A stretch of DNA of 64,000 nt from Hyphomicrobiales bacterium. Its GTDB lineage: Bacteria > Pseudomonadota > Alphaproteobacteria > Rhizobiales > Devosiaceae. This document shows positions 62,477 to 64,000 of this stretch, piece after piece. Both the position numbers and the translations under genes were made by a program. Below the pieces are notes generated by a model. That model was not told the origin of the DNA, ran no database searches, and saw nothing but the letters and a program-made list of their open reading frames with translations. Location: positions 1 to 64,000 of the forward strand of contig SEEL01000016.1 in assembly GCA_004144345.1 (NCBI GenBank). Direction: 5' to 3'. Position 1 is the first letter of the stretch. Each line of letters opens with the position of its first letter.

Positions 62477-64000
62477 AAGCGGGCGAGCCGCCGCTCGATC
62501 GGCGTGCCGAGTTCGACGCAACGCGCAAGGCTGCCCGCAACATCGCCATTGCCGCGCAACGCCAGCAGCAGCGCGTCATGCGCCGCGGCCAGTGCCAGGA
62601 AGGCGTCGGTCTTTGCCAGCGCCGCATCACCGACCAGCACATAGACCTTGAGCCGCTGCGCCTTGCCCTTGAGCTGCACCGAGCCGGCTTCGAGCCACGC
62701 CAGATCTGGCGCGGTGAAGCGCGTGCCCTCGGCGGCGACGATGTCGAAGCCGACCACCTTGCTCTCGCCCTCAACGCGCGAGGCGACATTTACCGTGTCG
62801 CCAATGGTCGAGTAATCGAACCGCGTGGCGAGCCCCATATTGCCCACCAGCGCCACGCCGGTGGAGAGACCGACGCCGATGGCAATGCCCGGTTCGCCAA
62901 AGATCTTGTCGCGATTGAGCGCATCGAGCGTCTGCCGCATCGCCAGCGCCGCCTCGCAGGCGCGGCGGGCATGCTCGGCGACATCGACCGGGGCATTCCA
63001 GAACGCCATGATCGCGTCGCCGATGAATTTGTCGATGGTGCCGAGGCGATCGACGATCTGCTTGCCGAGCGCGCCGAACAGCGTGTTGAGCGTCGCCAGC
63101 GTGTCCTGCGGCGTATGCTTTTCGGTGAAGCTGGTGAAGCCGCGCATGTCCGCGAACATCACCGTCAGTTCGCGCAGCTCGCCGCCCAATTCGAGCTTGC
63201 CGGCATTGCGCTCGATGACGCCGAGCAGTTCTGGCGCGACGTAGTAGCCGAAGGCCCGGCGCACCTGCAGGCGGTCGCGCTCGGCGAGCGAGAACTGGAA
63301 ATAGACCATCGCGCCATAGACCAGCAGCGACGCGGCCACCGGATAGGTCGAATCCATCAGCCAGCCGCGTGTGCTGAACGCGACATAGGACACGATCATG
63401 GCGGCGCTGATGCAGGTAACGGCGACGGCAAGGCCGGCAAATGGCCCGAGCCGCAGCACCACCGCCACCAGCAGCAGCCCGGTCAGCGTGAACAGCAGGA
63501 TTTCGAGCCCCTGCAGCCAGTCTGCCCGGCCGAGGAACTGGTTGGAGACGATCTGATCGATCATCGACGCATGGACCAGCACCCCCGCCTTGCTCGCCGA
63601 GAGCGGCGTCGCGTGCAGATCGAGCAGGCCGCTCGCCGACGTGCCAACCAGCACGATGCGGCCGCCAAACTCGCCCGCCAGCGATTGGTAGTCGTCGGCG
63701 AACAAGCGCCAGGCAGGAATGACGTGCGCCGCCTGTGTAGGCTTGTCCCACAGGATCACATCGCCATTGGCGGCGGTCGGTACGGTGAGGTCGCCGAGCC
63801 GCACGGCTTCGAGCGTATTGCCGCCCGCCGTGTCGCCCAGCGCGACGATCGTGCCGACGCCGAGCGCGAGGCGCAGCGTTTCGAGCGACAGGCCGGGATA
63901 ATAGCGCGTGCCATCGGTCCACAGCATCGGCACCCGCCGCACCGTGCCCGCCGAATCCTCGGCATTGATGCTGAGCCCGCCAAGCCCCGGCGCCGCCTCC
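62410..64000 (-). CDS. CHASE2-domain adenylate/guanylate cyclase (N-terminus outside window)
   Basis: Partial; the frame is open through 64000. The visible part has the end of a periplasmic CHASE2 sensor (about 63540-64000), three membrane helices (LQGLEILLFTLTGLLLVAVVL, FAGLAVAVTCISAAMIVSYVAF, STYPVAASLLVYGAMVYFQF) and a class III cyclase domain with MFADMRGFTSF and TIDKFIGDAIMAFWNAP, the two metal-binding aspartates. It makes cAMP or cGMP in response to an outside signal. Its stop lies inside selO. Confidence 0.93.
   Translation of the reverse strand, partial: EAAPGLGGLSINAEDSAGTVRRVPMLWTDGTRYYPGLSLETLRLALGVGTIVALGDTAGGNTLEAVRLGDLTVPTAANGDVILWDKPTQAAHVIPAWRLFADDYQSLAGEFGGRIVLVGTSASGLLDLHATPLSASKAGVLVHASMIDQIVSNQFLGRADWLQGLEILLFTLTGLLLVAVVLRLGPFAGLAVAVTCISAAMIVSYVAFSTRGWLMDSTYPVAASLLVYGAMVYFQFSLAERDRLQVRRAFGYYVAPELLGVIERNAGKLELGGELRELTVMFADMRGFTSFTEKHTPQDTLATLNTLFGALGKQIVDRLGTIDKFIGDAIMAFWNAPVDVAEHARRACEAALAMRQTLDALNRDKIFGEPGIAIGVGLSTGVALVGNMGLATRFDYSTIGDTVNVASRVEGESKVVGFDIVAAEGTRFTAPDLAWLEAGSVQLKGKAQRLKVYVLVGDAALAKTDAFLALAAAHDALLLALRGNGDVAGSLARCVELGTPIERRLARFYELAPGRAEDFAVEAPLTSLP

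Overview
The window is GC-rich, densely coded chromosomal DNA of an alphaproteobacterium, most likely Hyphomicrobiales and possibly Devosiaceae. Pointers are a DUF2794 gene, tandem IalB-like invasion-associated proteins, a System I cytochrome c maturation cluster, a ybhL-type leader in front of a Bax-inhibitor-1 family gene, K+-independent hppA, and palindromic intergenic repeats of the kind common in rhizobia. The genus is an inference. No rRNA, tRNA, insertion sequence, prophage or CRISPR array was seen.

Layout. 1-455: intergenic patchwork of palindromic repeats. 456-7.5 kb: metabolic genes (aminotransferase, zinc phospholipase C, NAD(P)-binding protein with a Lys/Ala tail, PQQ-type sugar dehydrogenase, heme-dependent N-demethylase-like protein, aldo/keto reductase) and a tandem pair of small paralogues. 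7.5-9.3 kb: RibD-like reductase and a lower-GC DUF4236 membrane gene that may be acquired. 9.4-15 kb: hppA, DUF167/YggT, DedA and typA. 15-18 kb: divergent MFS transporters. 18-19.5 kb: VOC protein, ECF-type sigma factor and DUF2314 protein on one strand. 19.6-23.4 kb: a PAS-GGDEF-EAL protein and a four-gene operon of exported proteins whose successive genes overlap. 23.5-28.3 kb: argG, DHA2 exporter, LysE exporter, rlmJ. 28.4-32.1 kb: GNAT, HAD, rlmN and two IalB-like genes. 32.3-36.3 kb: thpR, BI-1 family protein with leader RNA, acetyltransferases, DUF2794, a candidate small RNA, DUF1223.

36.4-42.1 kb: acnA, then divergent ccmABCDG for heme export and cytochrome c assembly. 42.2-48.5 kb: PRC-barrel-like protein, the tightly overlapped dapF-mtaB-ftsY-yciB operon, a soluble chemoreceptor and a secreted protein. 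48.8-54.5 kb: the translation/secretion group ffh, rpsP, rimM, trmD and rplS. Between trmD and rplS lies a metal module: a PCu(A)C copper chaperone with a DUF2946-like protein on the minus strand, and a cobalamin riboswitch followed by hupE on the plus strand. 54.6-64 kb: nucleotidyltransferase-like protein, MBL hydrolase, PadR regulator with a paired operator, a large FAD/Fe-S dehydrogenase overlapping an RNA methyltransferase gene, a long palindrome next to SelO, and a CHASE2 adenylate/guanylate cyclase cut by the window edge.

Functional themes are electron transfer and redox (ccm, flavin/Fe-S dehydrogenase, PQQ enzyme, heme N-demethylase), RNA modification (rlmJ, rlmN, mtaB, trmD, RumA-like enzyme), co-translational targeting (ffh and ftsY) and metal homeostasis (B12-controlled HupE, PCuAC). 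The least-explained parts are the four-gene exported operon with its repeated junctions and upstream palindrome, the hairpin-terminator locus at 35.4-35.5 kb, the small paralogue pair at 6.9-7.4 kb, and the possible leader gene in front of the 15-kb MFS transporter.
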